Source: Haliscomenobacter sp965225875 (GTDB lineage Bacteria > Bacteroidota > Bacteroidia > Chitinophagales > Saprospiraceae). Taken from it: a stretch of DNA of 64,000 bases. The notes under the pieces were generated by a model, which was not told where the DNA came from, searched no databases, and worked only from the letters and a program-made list of their open reading frames with translations. Position 1 is the stretch's first letter. Each line of letters starts with the position of its first letter. Location of the stretch: the NCBI RefSeq assembly GCF_965225875.1, contig NZ_CBDDBS010000002.1, positions 1,922,001 through 1,986,000 on the forward strand. The letters are read 5' to 3'. Both the position numbers and the translations under genes were made by a program. This document shows, one piece after another, positions 61,727 through 64,000 of this stretch.

Positions 61727-62502
61727 TTGTAACCCTTACTGGTACGGGCACTTCACAGGGGGTCCCCGTTTTAGGCTGTGATTGTGAAGTATGCCAATCT
61801 ACGGATCCTCGCGATAAAAGGCTGCGTACTGCTGCTCACCTGAGCCTGGGCAGCACCTCTGTAGCTATTGATTGCGGCCCCGATTTCCGGCAACAAATGC
61901 TGGCTACAGGTGTCCAGCACCTCGACGCCATTGTGATGACCCACGAGCACAATGACCATATTGTTGGCCTGGACGATGTACGCCCCTATAATTTCAAACA
62001 AGGGGGCGATATGCCTGTTTTTGCCACTGAAAAAGTTCAAAAGGAGTTGCGTACCCGCTTTGCCTATGTATTTGCCGAGGGTGACAAGCGTTACCCCGGT
62101 GCCCCGATGGTGAGTTTGATTCAGATTGACAAAAAAACGGTGTTTACCATCAAAGAAATTTCATTTACCCCCATTGAAGTACTGCATGGCAAATTGCCCA
62201 TTCTGGGTTTTCGGATAGGTGATTTTGCCTATCTCACGGACGTGTTGCAGGTTGAAGAACCCGAAATACATAAACTACAAAACCTGCATACGCTGGTGGT
62301 GAATGCCCTGCACCATACCGAGCACTATTCACACCTCAATTTAGAGGGTGCACTGGATCTGATCCAAACCATAAAACCTCAACGAAGCTTCCTAACCCAC
62401 ATGAGCCACCGTATGGGCAAACACGCAACAATCAATAAAACATTACCTTTTGGCGTTGAATTGGGGTACGACGGGCTACAGTTTAGCGTACCAATGCCTT
62501 AG
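61726..62502 (+). CDS. MBL-fold metallo-hydrolase (PhnP-like), probable ATT start
   Basis: The coding pattern begins at 61726 with ATT GTA ACC CTT ACT GGT, giving (M)VTLTGTGTSQGVPVLGCDCEVCQS, the usual start of this family. No ATG, GTG or TTG is in frame between the stop at 61684 and the ATG at 61897, which lies after the glycine loop and would remove essential sequence. The HxHxDH motif (THEHNDHIVGLDD) and downstream HHTEHYSHL metal residues are present. The protein of 258 residues is likely a phosphodiesterase or hydrolase. Its start overlaps the preceding stop by one base. Confidence 0.75.
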   Translation: MVTLTGTGTSQGVPVLGCDCEVCQSTDPRDKRLRTAAHLSLGSTSVAIDCGPDFRQQMLATGVQHLDAIVMTHEHNDHIVGLDDVRPYNFKQGGDMPVFATEKVQKELRTRFAYVFAEGDKRYPGAPMVSLIQIDKKTVFTIKEISFTPIEVLHGKLPILGFRIGDFAYLTDVLQVEEPEIHKLQNLHTLVVNALHHTEHYSHLNLEGALDLIQTIKPQRSFLTHMSHRMGKHATINKTLPFGVELGYDGLQFSVPMP

Positions 62503-62578
62503 CTTGAACTTTTGGATGGAACCCATAACCGATTTTTACCCTTATATTTCTTCTGAAAACCAAAAAACAAACACCTCC

Positions 62579-63157
62579 ATGTCCAGACTTGATTACTTAA
62601 CCATCGGAATTGTGGCCCTATGTATTGCGGCCTTGATCTACCTGGTTTACCGCTACGTGAACCTCCCCCACTCTGCTGCAAACACTACAACTACCGAAAT
62701 GGTAGAAACAGACAATACTCAACTTCAAAAAGACGATACAACTGGTTTTCCTGCCGAAAATACTTCCGAAAACAACAAACCAGGCCCTGGCGCAGTAGTT
62801 GAACCAGAAGTAGTTCCTGAAGAAAAAACACCCGTTCAACCCAAAACTGAAAAACCTGCCGTCCCAGATCCCAAACCCATTGCACCAGCAACGGATAACA
62901 CCGCCAGTGAAACAGCAAGCTTATCTGCTGGTCGTTACATGGTCATCGGAGGTTCTTTCGAACAGGTGGATCACGCTCAAAAAGAACTTCGCAAAATTCA
63001 AAAAGCGGGATATCCCAATGCCAGGGTTGAAAAATTCAATCGCGGAGCTTACGCATCCATCTTGGTGGAGCGATTTGAAAAGGCTGGTGATGCCAATGCC
63101 TTAGCCAAGACCTTAAAAAATAAGGGCTTCGACGCCATGGTGTTGGTAAAAAAGTAA
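62579..63157 (+). CDS. SPOR domain-containing membrane protein
   Basis: A 192-residue protein starting MSRLDYLTIGIVALCIAALI (62579), with one membrane segment (residues 7-24). A long Pro/Glu/Thr-rich linker follows (VEPEVVPEEKTPVQPKTEKPA), then a SPOR domain (RYMVIGGSFEQVDHAQKELRKIQKAGYPNARVEKFNRGAYASILV), which binds denuded peptidoglycan at division sites. In-frame starts upstream (62450, 62516) overlap the previous gene and are not used. Confidence 0.82.
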   Translation: MSRLDYLTIGIVALCIAALIYLVYRYVNLPHSAANTTTTEMVETDNTQLQKDDTTGFPAENTSENNKPGPGAVVEPEVVPEEKTPVQPKTEKPAVPDPKPIAPATDNTASETASLSAGRYMVIGGSFEQVDHAQKELRKIQKAGYPNARVEKFNRGAYASILVERFEKAGDANALAKTLKNKGFDAMVLVKK

Positions 63158-63164
63158 CCTTAAT

Positions 63165-63284
63165 AGTGGGGCAAAAATAAGTATTCATTTTTTCCGAGTC
63201 AAAGGATCAGATAAGACACTTAAAATGAACTGTTTACTTATCTAATCCTTTGACAAAATGAATCACTTATTTTTTTTTCGCCCC
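63165..63284 (+). repeat. Palindromic intergenic repeat, copy D
   Basis: The same family: AGTGGGGCAAAAATAAGTA, TCAAAGGATCAGATAAG and TTATCTAATCCTTTGAC arms, then AATGAATCACTTATTTTT and CGCCCC. It starts 7 bp after the SPOR gene stop and ends 40 bp before the decarboxylase start. The arms pair with each other over almost the whole length. Confidence 0.9.
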
Positions 63285-63323
63285 TTATCCCATTACTTCA
63301 TTTCCGTTTTTTTATACAACCTT

Positions 63324-64000
63324 ATGAATCAACAACTCAAACAGGATTTATATTCCTATCCACAAATTCTGGAGGCCGTCAAACAAAATGCCGAAACGTT
63401 TCTGCAAAACCTGGAAGAATGGCCCACGGCTTCAACTCCACCTCAATTACCTCCGGCTGATTTACCAAACACGTCCACAGGAGCATTGGCTGCTTTGGGC
63501 GAATTTCAACAACGTTTTGGCTCTAGTATGGTTGCTTCAACTGGCCCACGTTACTGGGGTTTTGTGACCGGAGGGACCACTCCAGCCGCACTAGCTGGTG
63601 ATTGGCTGACCAGCCTTTACGATCAAAATACCCAAAGTGCCAGTCAGACGGGGGATGTTTCAGCCAGCATAGAATTTGAAGCCATTCAATTGCTTCGCCA
63701 GCTTTTGAACTTACCTGCGCATTTTTTTGGCGGCTTTGTTACTGGGGCTACTATGAGCAACTTCACTTGTTTGGCAGTGGCCCGGCAGTGGTATGGCCAG
63801 AAGTTGGGTGTCGATATTGCGGAGGCGGGGGTTTTTGCACTCAAGGATTTAAAAATTCTGGCGGCACAACCCCACTCTTGTGTGTACAAAGACCTGGCTA
63901 TGCTTGGTTTGGGCCGCAGCAGCCTCCATAAAGTAAAACTTTTGCCCGACAATCGGGAAGCCATGGATGTAGCCGACCTCGAAGCTCAGTTGATTGCTCT
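63324..64000 (+). CDS. PLP-dependent decarboxylase (group II family), truncated by window end
   Basis: The reading frame starts at ATG 63324 (MNQQLKQDLYSYPQILEAVK) and remains open to the window end, 225 codons. The segments GPRYWGFVTGGTTPAALAGDWL, QNTQSASQTGDVSASIEFEAIQLLRQLLNL and GGFVTGATMSNFTCLAVARQWY match group II pyridoxal-dependent decarboxylases. The PLP-binding lysine lies beyond the window. The substrate amino acid cannot be deduced. Confidence 0.85.
   Translation, partial: MNQQLKQDLYSYPQILEAVKQNAETFLQNLEEWPTASTPPQLPPADLPNTSTGALAALGEFQQRFGSSMVASTGPRYWGFVTGGTTPAALAGDWLTSLYDQNTQSASQTGDVSASIEFEAIQLLRQLLNLPAHFFGGFVTGATMSNFTCLAVARQWYGQKLGVDIAEAGVFALKDLKILAAQPHSCVYKDLAMLGLGRSSLHKVKLLPDNREAMDVADLEAQLIA

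Noticed and set aside
61897..62502. Short form of the metallo-hydrolase starting at ATG 61897
   Set aside because: This start would drop the conserved glycine loop and Cys cluster, which are present in frame upstream.

Overview
The window looks like a chromosome segment of a Bacteroidota bacterium, most likely of the Saprospiria (Haliscomenobacter/Lewinella-like). The evidence is a SusC/SusD pair, secreted proteins ending in type IX secretion (T9SS) sorting domains of both type A and type B, SprB repeats, a PorP/SprF protein, many N-terminal lipoboxes, and intergenic DNA rich in palindromic repeats. This placement is inferred from protein families; no rRNA is present. No tRNA, rRNA or CRISPR array was recognised.

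Layout. 0-5 kb: small soluble genes (DUF3303-like, GyrI-like, DUF1801, methyltransferase, DUF1835, GNAT, AraC regulator, peptidase E). 5-8.3 kb: a secreted Asp-box beta-propeller protein. 8.3-11.7 kb: an accessory island made of one repeat family in three forms: an empty palindromic element, an element carrying an IS200-like (RAYT-type) transposase gene broken by an in-frame stop, and a third pair of ends bracketing an AT-rich gene for a PIN-like protein plus a triple hairpin array. 11.7-20.4 kb: a TPR lipoprotein, SusD, SusC and a divergent di-haem peroxidase lipoprotein. 20.5-29.5 kb: envelope proteins, an MFS transporter, an M24 peptidase, and a translationally coupled cytochrome/beta-helix pair. 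29.8-38.4 kb: a GT-C-like membrane glycosyltransferase, a DUF2141 protein, a PKD/type B T9SS cargo, gene remnants, EI24, a lipoprotein and YraN.

38.5-55.6 kb is the dominant feature: five genes on the minus strand encoding large T9SS cargo. Their parts are HYR-like domains, dockerin-like segments and cohesin-like domains, including one 1,955-residue protein with about six cohesin-like and twelve SprB-type repeats and a type B sorting domain. A PorP/SprF protein, the kind of partner known for type B cargo, follows it directly. The set could build a surface scaffold of cohesin-dockerin type. 56-64 kb: a NarL-type regulator with Glu at the phosphoacceptor site, a dienoyl-CoA reductase (FadH family) behind two matching palindromic operators, Ppx/GppA, a small porin-like protein, a metallo-hydrolase that seems to start at ATT, a SPOR protein and a truncated PLP-dependent decarboxylase.

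Four copies of a roughly 115-bp palindromic repeat lie between genes at 15.4, 42.5, 59.6 and 63.2 kb. Three further long hairpins with internally repetitive arms lie just upstream of genes at 24.7, 26.9 and 29.7 kb. Two genes have decayed copies of their own 3' ends a short way downstream.
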